64,000 bases of DNA from DASQEH01 sp035633755. Lineage in GTDB: Bacteria > Actinomycetota > Actinomycetes > Propionibacteriales > Nocardioidaceae. The notes under the pieces were generated by a model. It saw only the letters and a program-made list of their open reading frames with translations, did not search any database and was not told the DNA's origin. The translations under genes and the position numbers were made by a program. This document shows positions 1 to 9,200 of this stretch, in pieces (the stretch's first letter is position 1; each line of letters begins with the position of its first letter). The stretch is taken from positions 1 through 64,000 of the forward strand of contig DASQEH010000095.1 of the NCBI GenBank assembly GCA_035633755.1, in the 5' to 3' direction.

Positions 1-1526
1 CGGCGCAGGTCCAGCTCCACCGGCTGCGGGAAGCGCGAGAGGTTGTTGACGCACAGCACGGTGTCGTCGCCGAAGTCACGGCTGAACGAGAACACGCTCG
101 GGTTGCTGCCACCGAGGTCCGTGAAGGACCCGAGTCCGAAGGCGGGGTGCTGTTTGCGGGCCTGGATCATCCGGCGTGTCCAGTGCAGCAGCGACGACGT
201 GTTCTCCACCTCGGCCTCGACGTTGACCGCCTGGTAGCCGAAGACCGGATCCATGATGGTGGGCAGGCTGAGCCGGCCGGGAGTCGCTGTGGAGAAGCCG
301 GCGTTGCGGTCGGGGGTCCACTGCATGGGTGTCCGCACGCCGTCGCGATCGCCCAGCCAGATGTTGTCCCCCATCCCGATCTCGTCGCCGTAGTAGAGCA
401 CCGGCGACCCCGGCAGCGACAGCAGCAGGGCGGTGAACAGTTCCATCTGGTTGATGTCGTTCTCGAGCAGCGGCGCGAGACGTCGGCGGATGCCGATGTT
501 GGCCTTCATCCGCGGGTCCTTGGCGTACTCCGACCACATGTAGTCGCGGTCGTCGTCGGTGACCATCTCGAGGGTCAGCTCGTCGTGGTTGCGAAGGAAG
601 ATGCCCCATTGGCAGCGCGACGGGATCGCCGGCGTCTGCTCGAGGATCTCCGAGATGGGGTAGCGCGACTCGCGCCGCACCGCCATGAAGATGCGGGGCA
701 TCACGGGGAAGTGGAAGCACATGTGGCACTCGTCACCCCCGCTCTCGAAGTCGCCGAAGTAGTCGACGACGTCGGCCGGCCACTGGTTGGCCTCCGCCAG
801 GATCACCGAGCCGGGGTACTCGGCGTCGACGGCGATGCGCACCTTCCTGAGGAACTCGTGCGTCTCGGGCAGGTTCTCGCCGTTGGTTCCCGGCCGCTCG
901 TACAGGTACGGAACAGCATCCAGGCGCACCCCGTCGATGCCCATGTCGAACCAGAACCGCAGGGCGTCCAGCATCGCGTCATGGACGGCCGGGTTGTCGT
1001 AGTTGAGGTCGGGCTGGTGGCTGTAGAAGCGGTGCCAGAAGTACTGCTGCCGCACCGAGTCCCAGGTCCAGTTCGACGGCTCGGTGTCGACGAAGATGAC
1101 CCGTGCCTCCTGGTACAGCGTGTCCGTGTCGGACCAGACGTAGAAGTCGCCGTAGGGACCGTCCGGGTCGGTCCGGGACTGCTTGAACCACTCGTGCTGG
1201 TCACTCGTGTGGTTCATGACGAAGTCGATGATGACCTTGATGCCACGTTCGTGCGCGTCGTCGAGCAGGCGCTGGAAGTCGTCGAGGGTTCCGACCTCGG
1301 CGGCGATGTCGACGAAGTTCGCCACGTCGTACCCGCCGTCTCGCATGGGTGAGGTGTAGAACGGCGGGATCCACAGGCAGTCCACCCCGAGCCACTCGAG
1401 GTAGTCGAGCCGGTCCCGCAGCCCGTTGAAGTCTCCGGTGCCGTCGCCGTTGGAGTCCTTGAACGACCGGACGAGCACCTCGTAGAAGACGGCGCGCTTG
1501 AACCACATCGGGTCTGCGTCGGTCAC
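1..1526 (-). CDS. treS: Trehalose synthase (maltose alpha-D-glucosyltransferase), 3' end beyond window
   Basis: GH13 enzyme that interconverts maltose and trehalose in the cytoplasm and can feed maltose to the GlgE glucan route. The first 508 codons are present; the stop lies off the left edge. The start is GTG (protein begins VTDADPMWFKRAVFYEV), one base after the glgE stop, so the two genes are probably co-translated. GH13 landmarks are visible: MNHTSDQHEWF near residue 104, the nucleophile in GVRLDAV (Asp203), the general acid in AEANQW (Glu245), and the third carboxylate region LRNHDELT. Family members are about 570-600 residues, so about 60-90 are missing; whether a maltokinase domain is fused cannot be seen. 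Confidence 0.95.
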   Translation of the reverse strand, partial: MTDADPMWFKRAVFYEVLVRSFKDSNGDGTGDFNGLRDRLDYLEWLGVDCLWIPPFYTSPMRDGGYDVANFVDIAAEVGTLDDFQRLLDDAHERGIKVIIDFVMNHTSDQHEWFKQSRTDPDGPYGDFYVWSDTDTLYQEARVIFVDTEPSNWTWDSVRQQYFWHRFYSHQPDLNYDNPAVHDAMLDALRFWFDMGIDGVRLDAVPYLYERPGTNGENLPETHEFLRKVRIAVDAEYPGSVILAEANQWPADVVDYFGDFESGGDECHMCFHFPVMPRIFMAVRRESRYPISEILEQTPAIPSRCQWGIFLRNHDELTLEMVTDDDRDYMWSEYAKDPRMKANIGIRRRLAPLLENDINQMELFTALLLSLPGSPVLYYGDEIGMGDNIWLGDRDGVRTPMQWTPDRNAGFSTATPGRLSLPTIMDPVFGYQAVNVEAEVENTSSLLHWTRRMIQARKQHPAFGLGSFTDLGGSNPSVFSFSRDFGDDTVLCVNNLSRFPQPVELDLR

Positions 1527-1527
1527 G

Positions 1528-3510
1528 TCAAGCCCTTCGTACAGACAAGATATGCGCAGGCTCGTGGAACGGGTCGAGCCGGACGTAGTTGTGCTCGCCC
1601 CAGCGCCAGGTCTCTCCGGAGATCTCGTCGACGACCGTGAAGGTCTCGTGCCAGTCGAAGCCGAGGGCGGGCATGGTCAGGTGCACGACCGTCTCGCGGG
1701 TGCCGTGGGGGTCGAGATTCACGACCACGAGGACCGTGTCGTCGGACTCGGCGGCGTGCTTGCTGTAGCAGAGCACGGAGTCGTCGTCCGTCCTGTGCAC
1801 GGTGAGGTTGCGCAACAGCTGCAGCGCGCGATGGCGCCGACGGATGTCGTTGAGCTGTGTCAGGTAGGGCTCGAGGGTTTTGCCCTGCGCGTGAGCTCCG
1901 GCCCAGTCTCGTGGGCGCAGCTGGTACTTCTCGGAGTCGAGGTACTCCTCGGACCCCGGCCGGACGGCGACATGCTCGAACAGCTCGAACCCGGCGTACA
2001 CCCCCCAGGTGGGTGAACCGGTCGCGGCGATCGCAGCGCGGATCTTGAATGCGGCCGGTCCGCCGTACTGGAGGAATCCCGGCAGGATGTCGGGGGTGTT
2101 GACGAAGAAGTTCGGCCGCATCAGGTCGGCGGTCTCGGAGGAGACCTCCGTCAGGTAGGACTCGAGCTCCCACTTGAGGTTGCGCCAGGTGAAGTACGTG
2201 TACGACTGGTGGAAGCCGACCATGCCGAGGCCACGCATCATGTAAGGCCGGGTGAACGCCTCAGCGAGGAAGATGGCGTCGGGGTCGGTGCGTCGTATCT
2301 CGGCGAAGAGCCACTCCCAGAACATCACCGGCTTGGTGTGCGGGTTGTCGACCCGGAACACCCGCACGCCGTGGCTGAGCCAGTATCGGACGATGCGCAA
2401 GATCTCGGTGCGCAGGCCCTCGTAGTCGTTGTCGAAGTTGAGCGGGTAGATGTCCTGGTACTTCTTCGGTGGGTTCTCCGCGTACGCGATGCTGCCGTCG
2501 GCGCGGGTCGTGAACCACTCAGGATGCGACGACACCCAGGGGTGGTCGGGTGCACACTGCAGCGCGAGGTCCAGGGCCACCTCGAGGCCGCGGTCACGCG
2601 CCTGCGAGACGAAGTCGTCGAAGTCGTCGATGGTCCCGAGGTCGGGATGGACGGCGTCGTGGCCGCCGTCCTTGGAGCCGATCGCCCACGGTGACCCGGG
2701 GTCCCCCTCATCGGGGGTCAGGCTGTTGTTGGGTCCCTTGCGGTTGACCTCACCGATGGGGTGGATGGGCGGTAGATAGATGATGTCGAAGCCCATGTCG
2801 GCAACGGCCTGCAGGCGCTTGGCGGCCGTGGCGAACGTGCCAGACGCCCAGGTGCCGGTCGCCTCGTCGTACACCGCGCCTTCCGAGCGCGGGAAGAACT
2901 CGTACCAGGAGCTGTACAACGCTCGGACCCGGTCCACCTGGATCGGGAACGGCCCCTCGCTGGACAGCAGCTCCCGAAGCGGAAACGCGCGCAGGGCCGC
3001 ACTCACCTGGCTGCTGGTCATGGCGGCCAGCCGGACCTTGACGGGGAGCTTCGTGTCTCGGCCTGCCGCTGCCGCGGCCTTCAGCGTGGTCCGGGCTGCC
3101 TCGCCGGCGTCAGAGTCGGACGCAATCGCCTCGATGGCGCGTTGGAAGACGAGGTCCCCCTCGGTGAACATCAAGTCGACGTCGATCTCAGCCGGGATCT
3201 TGATCTCGGCGGCGTGCCGCCAGGTCGCGTAGGGATCGGCCCAGGACTCGATGCGATAGCTCCAGGCGCCCTCGGCGTCGGCGGCCACGACCGCCTCGTA
3301 GCGACCCGGGAAGTCCAGCTCCCGCATCACCACGAGGTCGCGGTCGACTCCTTCGGCGTCAGTGAGGACCACGCCGGCCCCGAGCGCGTCGTGGCCCTCC
3401 CGAAACACCGCCGCCTGCACCGTCAACGGCTCACCGACGACCGCCTTGACGGGGTACTGGCCCCGCTCGATCACAGGGCTGACATTGGTGATGGGTATTC
3501 GCTGGACCAT
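1528..3510 (-). CDS. glgE: Alpha-1,4-glucan:maltose-1-phosphate maltosyltransferase
   Basis: GlgE transfers maltosyl units from maltose-1-phosphate onto alpha-glucan. The 660-residue length fits the family. The N-terminal beta-sandwich domain (about 1-120) precedes the GH13_3 barrel; the nucleophile is Asp388 in VFRVDNPHTKP and the general acid is Glu417 in LAEAF. The NPHTKP motif after the nucleophile separates GlgE from other GH13 enzymes. It is the first gene of a glgE-treS operon; the ATG start is preceded 8 bases upstream by TAGGTT, so the transcript may be leaderless. The ABC importer genes lie upstream on the same strand, separated by a strong hairpin. Confidence 0.96.
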   Translation of the reverse strand: MVQRIPITNVSPVIERGQYPVKAVVGEPLTVQAAVFREGHDALGAGVVLTDAEGVDRDLVVMRELDFPGRYEAVVAADAEGAWSYRIESWADPYATWRHAAEIKIPAEIDVDLMFTEGDLVFQRAIEAIASDSDAGEAARTTLKAAAAAGRDTKLPVKVRLAAMTSSQVSAALRAFPLRELLSSEGPFPIQVDRVRALYSSWYEFFPRSEGAVYDEATGTWASGTFATAAKRLQAVADMGFDIIYLPPIHPIGEVNRKGPNNSLTPDEGDPGSPWAIGSKDGGHDAVHPDLGTIDDFDDFVSQARDRGLEVALDLALQCAPDHPWVSSHPEWFTTRADGSIAYAENPPKKYQDIYPLNFDNDYEGLRTEILRIVRYWLSHGVRVFRVDNPHTKPVMFWEWLFAEIRRTDPDAIFLAEAFTRPYMMRGLGMVGFHQSYTYFTWRNLKWELESYLTEVSSETADLMRPNFFVNTPDILPGFLQYGGPAAFKIRAAIAATGSPTWGVYAGFELFEHVAVRPGSEEYLDSEKYQLRPRDWAGAHAQGKTLEPYLTQLNDIRRRHRALQLLRNLTVHRTDDDSVLCYSKHAAESDDTVLVVVNLDPHGTRETVVHLTMPALGFDWHETFTVVDEISGETWRWGEHNYVRLDPFHEPAHILSVRRA

Positions 3511-3518
3511 GAGGGCCG

Positions 3519-3524
3519 AACCTA
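3519..3524 (-). promoter_or_regulatory. Candidate -10 element (TAGGTT) of glgE-treS
   Basis: TAGGTT reads toward glgE and ends 8 bases before its ATG. This is the TANNNT pattern of actinobacterial vegetative promoters, placed where a leaderless transcript would begin. No clear Shine-Dalgarno sequence lies between it and the ATG. Confidence 0.5.
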
Positions 3525-3584
3525 TCGGACGCAGTCGTCGCAGTGCACGCCAGCGTCATCGCAGAGTGAGACAGCACATGGCTG

Positions 3585-3618
3585 ACCGGCGGGGCGGCTC
3601 CGAGAGCACCCCGCCGGT
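3585..3618 (-). terminator. GC-rich hairpin after the ABC importer operon
   Basis: A perfect 10-bp stem (ACCGGCGGGG pairing with CCCCGCCGGT, 14-base loop) lies between the permease stop and the glgE promoter. There is no T tract. It is suited to end importer transcripts and separate them from glgE. Confidence 0.5.
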
Positions 3619-3630
3619 TCGCCGGACGGC

Positions 3631-4536
3631 TCAGATGGTGCCGGTGAGGCCCCGCTTCTCGCGGATCCTCCGGGTGAAGATTCCGAAGATCGCGTCCATG
3701 ACCATGCCGACGATCAAGATCACGATCATCAGCGCGAGCAACCAGACGGCGTTACCGGTACTGCGGGAGTAGCTCAGCGCGCTCCCCAGCGCCGAGGCCC
3801 CGCCGATGGGCACGAGCAGCTCACCGGCGAGCAGGCTGCGCCACGAGAACGCCCAGCCCTGCTTGAGCCCCGCCAGGTATGCCGGCATGGCGGCGGGCAA
3901 CACGATGTGTCGGTACCTGTTGAGGCCGTTGGCCCCGATCATCTTGCCGGCTCTGAGCAACGGAGGCGGCACCTCGTCGATGCCGGTGATGACTCCGGCA
4001 GCCACCGATGGTGCGGCACCCAGGATCACGACGAACAAGATGGCGGTCTCGGTGAGGCCGAAGAAGAGGATCGCCAACGGGAACCAGGCGATCGACGGCA
4101 TGGTCTGCAGCCCGGCCAACAGAGAACCGATGGCCAGGCGCAGCGCCCGCCACTGGACCACGGCCACCCCGAGCAGGGTGCCGATCGCGATGGCAAGCGC
4201 GAAGCCGGTCACGCCGCGAGTCATGGTCTTGGCCAGCTGCTCCCACAGGGTCGTCCCGGGGAACAGACCGGGCCGGAAGGCCCGGTCGAACAGCTCCTGG
4301 AGGACGCTGCCAGGGCTCGGCAGCACGAAGGCAGGCTTCCACCCGGTGAGGTACACCACCTGCCAGAGCGCGAGCGCGATGCCGACGGCCAGCAGCTTGG
4401 GCCAGGCGGACTGCCACAGCTTCCCCGCCAGGCCCGGACCCGCCTTCTTCTCCTGCGCTGTCCGCGCGACCGTCAGCTCGGTGAGCTCGGCTTCGGTGAG
4501 CTCGGATTTCGGTCGGACGGGAAGGTCAACGGACAT
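3631..4536 (-). CDS. ABC transporter permease, sulfonate/nitrate/taurine type
   Basis: Inner-membrane permease of the SsuC/TauC/NrtB family, 301 residues. A charged cytoplasmic N-terminus (about 45 residues) is followed by about six hydrophobic segments (for example LLAVGIALALWQVVYLTG and VWLLALMIVILIVGMVMDAIFG). The ATPase-contact EAA-like loop is visible as AGKMIGANGLNRYRHIVLPAAMP-type sequence around residues 190-212. It overlaps the ATPase gene by 11 bases and closes a three-gene operon. The substrate cannot be fixed from sequence; sulfonate, taurine, nitrate and thiamine-precursor importers share this fold. Confidence 0.88.
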   Translation of the reverse strand: MSVDLPVRPKSELTEAELTELTVARTAQEKKAGPGLAGKLWQSAWPKLLAVGIALALWQVVYLTGWKPAFVLPSPGSVLQELFDRAFRPGLFPGTTLWEQLAKTMTRGVTGFALAIAIGTLLGVAVVQWRALRLAIGSLLAGLQTMPSIAWFPLAILFFGLTETAILFVVILGAAPSVAAGVITGIDEVPPPLLRAGKMIGANGLNRYRHIVLPAAMPAYLAGLKQGWAFSWRSLLAGELLVPIGGASALGSALSYSRSTGNAVWLLALMIVILIVGMVMDAIFGIFTRRIREKRGLTGTI

Positions 4537-5317
4537 GTGCGGCTACCTCAGCCTTCAGTTGGTCGGTGAGCTGCCCCGAGAGCTCGGCGATACCGGGCTG
4601 TTCGAAGTGCCGTGGGCGGTCGAACGGGATCGTGAACTCGGTCTTCACCCGTCCTGGCGAGCTGAAGAACAGCACGGTGCGGTCCGCGAGACGCACGGCC
4701 TCGCGCACGTTGTGCGTCACGAAGACGATCGTGAGTCCCAGCTCGGCGTGGATGCGCTCGATCTCGTCGTGCATCGAGTCCCGCGTCATGGCGTCCAGGG
4801 CGGCGAACGGCTCGTCCATCAAGACGATCTCCGCCTCCTGCGCGAGCACCCGGGCCAGCTGGGTGCGCTGCCGCATACCGCCGGACAGCTCGTGCGGACG
4901 CTTGTCCTGGCGGCCGCCGAGGTGAACCAGCTGCAGCAGCTCGGCCACCCGATCGCCGCGCTCGGACTTGGGCATGCCGCGCATCTTGAGCGCGAGATCG
5001 ACGTTCTGCCCCGCGGTCAGCCATGGGAAGAGGGTGGCCTCCTGGAACATGAACGCAACCTTGCGGCCACCGGTGTCGATCGTGCCGGTGCTCGGCTGGT
5101 CGAGGTCGGCGATGAGGTTGAGCAGAGTGCTCTTTCCGCAGCCGCTGGCGCCGACGATGCAGAGGAACTCGCGCTCGGCCACGTCGAGGTCGACCTCCTT
5201 GAGGGCGACGGTGAAATCGGCCCCGCGTCCGAAGGTCTTGCTGACTCCGTTGATGCGGATCGCTGTTCCCGCATCGACGGTAGGGCTGGATGCGGTGCTG
5301 AGTGAGGTTGTCGTCAT
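4526..5317 (-). CDS. ABC transporter ATPase, sulfonate/nitrate/taurine type
   Basis: Cytoplasmic ATPase subunit, 263 residues. Walker A is GASGCGKST (about 56-64), the signature is LSGGMRQR (about 144-151) and Walker B is IVLMDEP (about 164-170), followed by the switch His in FVTHNVREA. The GGMRQR signature and the post-Walker-B FAALDAMTRD are typical of the SsuB/TauB/NrtD group. It overlaps the binding-protein stop by 4 bases (ATGA) and the permease by 11, so all three are translationally coupled. Confidence 0.92.
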   Translation of the reverse strand: MTTTSLSTASSPTVDAGTAIRINGVSKTFGRGADFTVALKEVDLDVAEREFLCIVGASGCGKSTLLNLIADLDQPSTGTIDTGGRKVAFMFQEATLFPWLTAGQNVDLALKMRGMPKSERGDRVAELLQLVHLGGRQDKRPHELSGGMRQRTQLARVLAQEAEIVLMDEPFAALDAMTRDSMHDEIERIHAELGLTIVFVTHNVREAVRLADRTVLFFSSPGRVKTEFTIPFDRPRHFEQPGIAELSGQLTDQLKAEVAAHVR

Positions 5318-6405
5318 GACGAGGGCCCTGCCACTTCGGGCTCACCAGCGTCGGCGAGCAGCTTGTTGAGCGGTTCGAGGTTGTAGATGTCCGGCAGGTT
5401 GTCGATCGGCTCGAGCAGCCCGACGTCGACCGCGTCACTCGCGTCCTTGATCAGCGAGTCGGCGATCGGGTCGTTCGTGAAGGTGAGCTGCTCCCACGCC
5501 GGGTCCAGAGCTGGTGCGGGGATCTCGGTCTGGGTCACCTCGAAGATGGTGTCCGCAACCAGCTGCTTCGCCTCGTCGTTGTTGTCGGCGATGTAGTTGT
5601 TGCTCTCGATCTGTCCCTGCAGGAGGGCGTCCACGAGGGTGGGGTGCTCGTCCAGGAACGTGTTGCTCACCAACAGGTGCGTCGTGACGAACTTGCCCTG
5701 CGGCCAAAGCTCGGCCTCGTCAAGCAGCTTGACCGCCCCCTTCGTCTCGAGGATGGCTGCGTAGGGCTCCGGCACCCAAGCGCCGTCGATCTCGCCCTGC
5801 GCGTACGTCTGCACGGTGAGGCTGTTGTCCTGGTTCACGACCGTCACGTCACCCTGGCCGTCGGCGCTCACCTCGAAGCCCTCGCCGTTGAGCCAGTGCT
5901 TCAGCGCCACGTCCTGGGTGTTGGCCAGACCAGGGGTGGCAATGGTCGTGCCGGCCAGATCGTCGGCGGACTTGATGGACGGGTTGACCATAAGAGACGC
6001 GCCCCCGGACGTCGCGCCGCTGATGATGCTGACGCCGCCCTGCGACTGCGCGAACGCCGTGATGGCGGGGCTCGGCCCGATGTAGGTGGCGTCCAGCGAG
6101 CCTCCGAGCAGGGAGTCGATGGTGTCGCTGCCGCTGTTGAAGTCGAGATACTTGACGGTCGCGCTCTCCTCGGCCAGCGCGTCGGCGACGAAGCCCTGCT
6201 CCTTGCCGACGATGGCGCTGGCGTGGGTCAGGTTGGGGAAGTAGCCGAGCTTGACCTCGTACTCGTCCCCGCCGCTACCGCCGTCGGCGGCACCGCTGCT
6301 GCCGCTGTCGTCGGAGCCGCAGGCGGCCAGCGAGGTCGCGAGCGCTGCAACTGCGACAAGAGATGCGAGGCGCCGAAGGCGGGCTTCGCGGGGAAGTCTG
6401 AACAC
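5314..6405 (-). CDS. ABC transporter substrate-binding lipoprotein (SsuA/TauA/NMT1-like)
   Basis: First gene of the importer operon, 363 residues. An Arg-rich n-region and hydrophobic stretch end in the lipobox SLAAC (Cys29), so the protein is a lipid-anchored extracellular receptor. A Gly/Ser-rich linker follows, then the mature domain opening KLGYFPNLTHASAIVG, a start typical of sulfonate and nitrate-type receptors. VPEPYA near residue 200 matches the conserved W-x-P-E/P-Y region of this fold. Ligand unknown. Confidence 0.88.
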   Translation of the reverse strand: MFRLPREARLRRLASLVAVAALATSLAACGSDDSGSSGAADGGSGGDEYEVKLGYFPNLTHASAIVGKEQGFVADALAEESATVKYLDFNSGSDTIDSLLGGSLDATYIGPSPAITAFAQSQGGVSIISGATSGGASLMVNPSIKSADDLAGTTIATPGLANTQDVALKHWLNGEGFEVSADGQGDVTVVNQDNSLTVQTYAQGEIDGAWVPEPYAAILETKGAVKLLDEAELWPQGKFVTTHLLVSNTFLDEHPTLVDALLQGQIESNNYIADNNDEAKQLVADTIFEVTQTEIPAPALDPAWEQLTFTNDPIADSLIKDASDAVDVGLLEPIDNLPDIYNLEPLNKLLADAGEPEVAGPSS

Positions 6406-6427
6406 TGAAGTCTCCTAGTTAGGTATT

Positions 6428-6446
6428 GTCGACTAAACTACTCGAC
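6428..6446. promoter_or_regulatory. Inverted repeat upstream of the importer operon
   Basis: GTCGA and TCGAC are separated by nine bases, 23-41 bases upstream of the lipoprotein ATG, in the AT-rich part of the 203-base gap between the divergent importer operon and glgP. The site could be an operator for a sulfur- or nitrogen-responsive regulator. The rest of the gap (6447-6596) shows no convincing gene. Confidence 0.35.
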
Positions 6447-6596
6447 AAAGAGTACAACGACAAACCGACCGTTATGGTGGTTTCTCGCGGAGTTGCGCGT
6501 GTGAGTCGGGCCACAGCCGTCTCCACGGTGCTGTTCAGGGCTTGTGCACCACGTCCGAACTTGCGTGAGCCTTCCATGAGCGGCACTAATTGCCGC

Positions 6597-6602
6597 TACC
6601 GT
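6597..6602 (+). promoter_or_regulatory. Candidate -10 element (TACCGT) of glgP
   Basis: TACCGT ends exactly 6 bases before the GTG start of glgP, so transcription would begin at or next to the start codon. No Shine-Dalgarno sequence is present. Confidence 0.5.
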
Positions 6603-6608
6603 TGACCG

Positions 6609-9200
6609 GTGCGTGCAATCCGACGGTTCACCGTCCGCCCAGTCCTGCCGACCTCCCTGCGCCCCCTCGAGGACCTGGTGACCAACCTGCGTTGGTCCTG
6701 GCATCCGGATACGCAGGACCTCTTCGCGTCCGTCTCACAGGAGGCCTGGGACAAGAGCCACCACGACCCGGTGCGGTTCCTTGGAGCCATCCCCGCCGAA
6801 CGGCTTCGAGCACTCGGCAACGACAAGCGCTTCATCAAGCGCCTGGAGCTGGCGAAGGCTGACCTCGACGAGTACATGACGGGGCAGCGCTGGTACCAGT
6901 CGCTCGGTGACGAGGCTCCGCGCAGCATCGCGTACTTCTCGCCCGAGTTCGGGATCACAGCTGTCCTGCCGCAGTACTCCGGCGGGCTCGGGATCCTGGC
7001 CGGTGACCACTTGAAGTCGGCCAGCGACCTCGGCGTGCCGATCGTCGGTGTCGGGCTGCTGTACCGGCATGGGTACTTCCGTCAGTCGCTGTCCCGTGAG
7101 GGCTGGCAGCAGGAGCGCTACCCCGTGATCGACCCCGACGAGCTGCCGATCCGGCTGCTGCGCAACGCCGACGACACCCCCGTCAAGGTCACCCTTGCGG
7201 TCTCGGGTGGGCTGCAGCTGGTCGCGCACGTGTGGGTCGCGCAGGTGGGCCGGGTCCCGCTGCTGCTGATGGACTCCGACATCGAGGACAACTCACAGGC
7301 GTTGCGAGATGTCACCGACCGGCTGTACGGCGGCGGGTCCGACCACCGGCTCCTCCAGGAGCTGCTGCTGGGCATCGGCGGCGTGCGTGCCATTCGGGCG
7401 TTCTGTGCCCTGACCGGTTCCCCCGAGCCCGAGGTGTTCCACACCAACGAAGGGCATGCCGGCTTCCTCGGCATCGAGCGGATCCGTGAGTACGTCACCG
7501 AAGAGGGGCTGGACTTCGACTCCGCGCTCGAGAGGGTCCGCGCCGCAACCGTCTTCACCACGCATACACCGGTCCCGGCGGGCATCGACCGCTTCCCTCG
7601 CGAGCTCATCGAGATGCAGTTCGGCGGCGAGAACACCACGGCGGGTCTGCCGGTGAGCAAGATCCTCGCGCTCGGCACCGAGGACTACGAGGGTGGCGAC
7701 CGGACTGTCTTCAACATGGCCGTGATGGGTTTCCGGCTGTCCGGTCGCGCCAACGGAGTGAGCCAGCTGCACGGGCACGTGTCGCGGGACATGTTCTCGG
7801 GCCTGTGGCCGGGGTTCGACGAGAACGACGTCCCGATCATCTCGATCACCAATGGCGTGCACGCGCCGACCTGGGTTGCCCGGGAGGCGTTCGAGCTCGC
7901 CGAGCGAGAGGGCGTGCTGGAGTCGATCGAGCGCTCCAGTGACTGGGAGGTCATCGACAAGCTCCCGTCGAAGCTGCTGTGGGACACCAAGCGTGAGCTT
8001 CGGCGCCACCTGGTCGACGACGTCCGGCGCCGCCTGCGGGAGTCCTGGCTCACGCGAGGTGCCACCTCGGCGGAGCTCGGGTGGGTCGACTCCGTGCTCG
8101 ATCCCGACATCTTGACGATCGGTTTCGCCCGGCGAGTGCCGTCGTACAAGCGGCTCACGCTGATGGTGCGCGACCCCGACCGGCTCAAGCGGCTGCTGCT
8201 GCACCCGGAGCACCCGATCCAGGTGGTCATCGCCGGCAAGTCCCACCCCGCGGACGAGGGGGGCAAGAAGCTGATCCAGGAGATCGTCCGGTTCGCCGAC
8301 GACCCTGAGGTCCGGCACCGCATCGTCTTCCTGCCCAACTACGACATCGCCATGGCGCAGCCTTTGTACCCCGGTTGCGACGTATGGCTGAACAACCCGT
8401 TGCGGCCCTATGAGGCCTGCGGTACGTCAGGCATGAAGGCGGCGCTGAACGGCGCCTTGAACCTGTCGATCCTCGACGGCTGGTGGGACGAGTGGTTCGA
8501 CGGTGACAACGGCTGGGCGATCCCGTCCGCGGACGGGGTGGAGGACGTCGAGCGCCGTGACGACATCGAGGCGGCGGCGCTGTACGACATCCTCGAGGGG
8601 GAGGTCGCCCCGCGGTTCTACCACCTCGGCGACGACCGGCTGCCCGGGAGGTGGATCGAGATGGTCCGCCACACCCTGAAGTCCCTCGGCCCCAAGGTGC
8701 TGGCCTCGCGCATGGTGGCCGACTACGTCCGCCAGCTGTACACGCCCGCGGCGACCGGCTCACGGCGCTTCGCGGCCAACAGCCAGGCGGTCGTCGACCT
8801 GGCGTACTGGAAGGCGAAGATCCGCACCGCGTGGCCCCAGGTCAGCATCGAGCACGTCGAGTCCACGGGGGTCAGCGATGCGCCGGCCCTCGGGTCCGGG
8901 CTGACCGTGAAGGTGTTCGCTGCCCTGGCCGACCTCACCCCGGCCGACGTGGACGTCCAGGTGGTGCACGGCCGGGTGGCCGGCGACGACCACCTGCGCG
9001 ACCCTCGGGTGGCCAGCTTGTCCCACGCGGAGTCGTTCGAGGGTGGCCGGCACCGGTTCGAGGCGGACATCCCTCTCGACCACACCGGCCCGTTCGGTTA
9101 CACGGTGCGGATCCTGCCGAAGAACGAGCTGATGGTCTCGTCGGCCGAGCTCGGCTTGGTGGCGTGGCCCCCCGACGTCAATACCGTCGAGGCGGTCTAG
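6609..9200 (+). CDS. glgP: Alpha-glucan (glycogen/maltodextrin) phosphorylase
   Basis: GT35 phosphorylase releasing glucose-1-phosphate from alpha-1,4-glucan, 863 residues. The N-terminus carries the DUF3417 region (LRPLEDLVTNLRWSWHPD) typical of the actinobacterial and archaeal type. The active-site stretch HTNEGHAGF and the pyridoxal-phosphate lysine Lys610 in CGTSGMKAALNG are intact. The GTG start is supported by the perfectly placed upstream TACCGT. The last base pairs overlap the convergent glgX: both stops lie in one CTAG. Confidence 0.96.
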   Translation: MRAIRRFTVRPVLPTSLRPLEDLVTNLRWSWHPDTQDLFASVSQEAWDKSHHDPVRFLGAIPAERLRALGNDKRFIKRLELAKADLDEYMTGQRWYQSLGDEAPRSIAYFSPEFGITAVLPQYSGGLGILAGDHLKSASDLGVPIVGVGLLYRHGYFRQSLSREGWQQERYPVIDPDELPIRLLRNADDTPVKVTLAVSGGLQLVAHVWVAQVGRVPLLLMDSDIEDNSQALRDVTDRLYGGGSDHRLLQELLLGIGGVRAIRAFCALTGSPEPEVFHTNEGHAGFLGIERIREYVTEEGLDFDSALERVRAATVFTTHTPVPAGIDRFPRELIEMQFGGENTTAGLPVSKILALGTEDYEGGDRTVFNMAVMGFRLSGRANGVSQLHGHVSRDMFSGLWPGFDENDVPIISITNGVHAPTWVAREAFELAEREGVLESIERSSDWEVIDKLPSKLLWDTKRELRRHLVDDVRRRLRESWLTRGATSAELGWVDSVLDPDILTIGFARRVPSYKRLTLMVRDPDRLKRLLLHPEHPIQVVIAGKSHPADEGGKKLIQEIVRFADDPEVRHRIVFLPNYDIAMAQPLYPGCDVWLNNPLRPYEACGTSGMKAALNGALNLSILDGWWDEWFDGDNGWAIPSADGVEDVERRDDIEAAALYDILEGEVAPRFYHLGDDRLPGRWIEMVRHTLKSLGPKVLASRMVADYVRQLYTPAATGSRRFAANSQAVVDLAYWKAKIRTAWPQVSIEHVESTGVSDAPALGSGLTVKVFAALADLTPADVDVQVVHGRVAGDDHLRDPRVASLSHAESFEGGRHRFEADIPLDHTGPFGYTVRILPKNELMVSSAELGLVAWPPDVNTVEAV

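Noticed and set aside
147..1352. A 401-codon open frame on the plus strand opposite treS.
   Set aside because: High GC leaves long antisense frames open. The minus strand encodes intact TreS motifs; this frame has none.
3806..5305. A 499-codon plus-strand frame opposite the importer genes.
   Set aside because: It crosses three real coupled genes in antisense and has no recognisable domain.
6438..6704. An 88-codon frame in the importer-glgP gap.
   Set aside because: It runs into glgP in antisense and has shadow-like composition; the gap looks regulatory.
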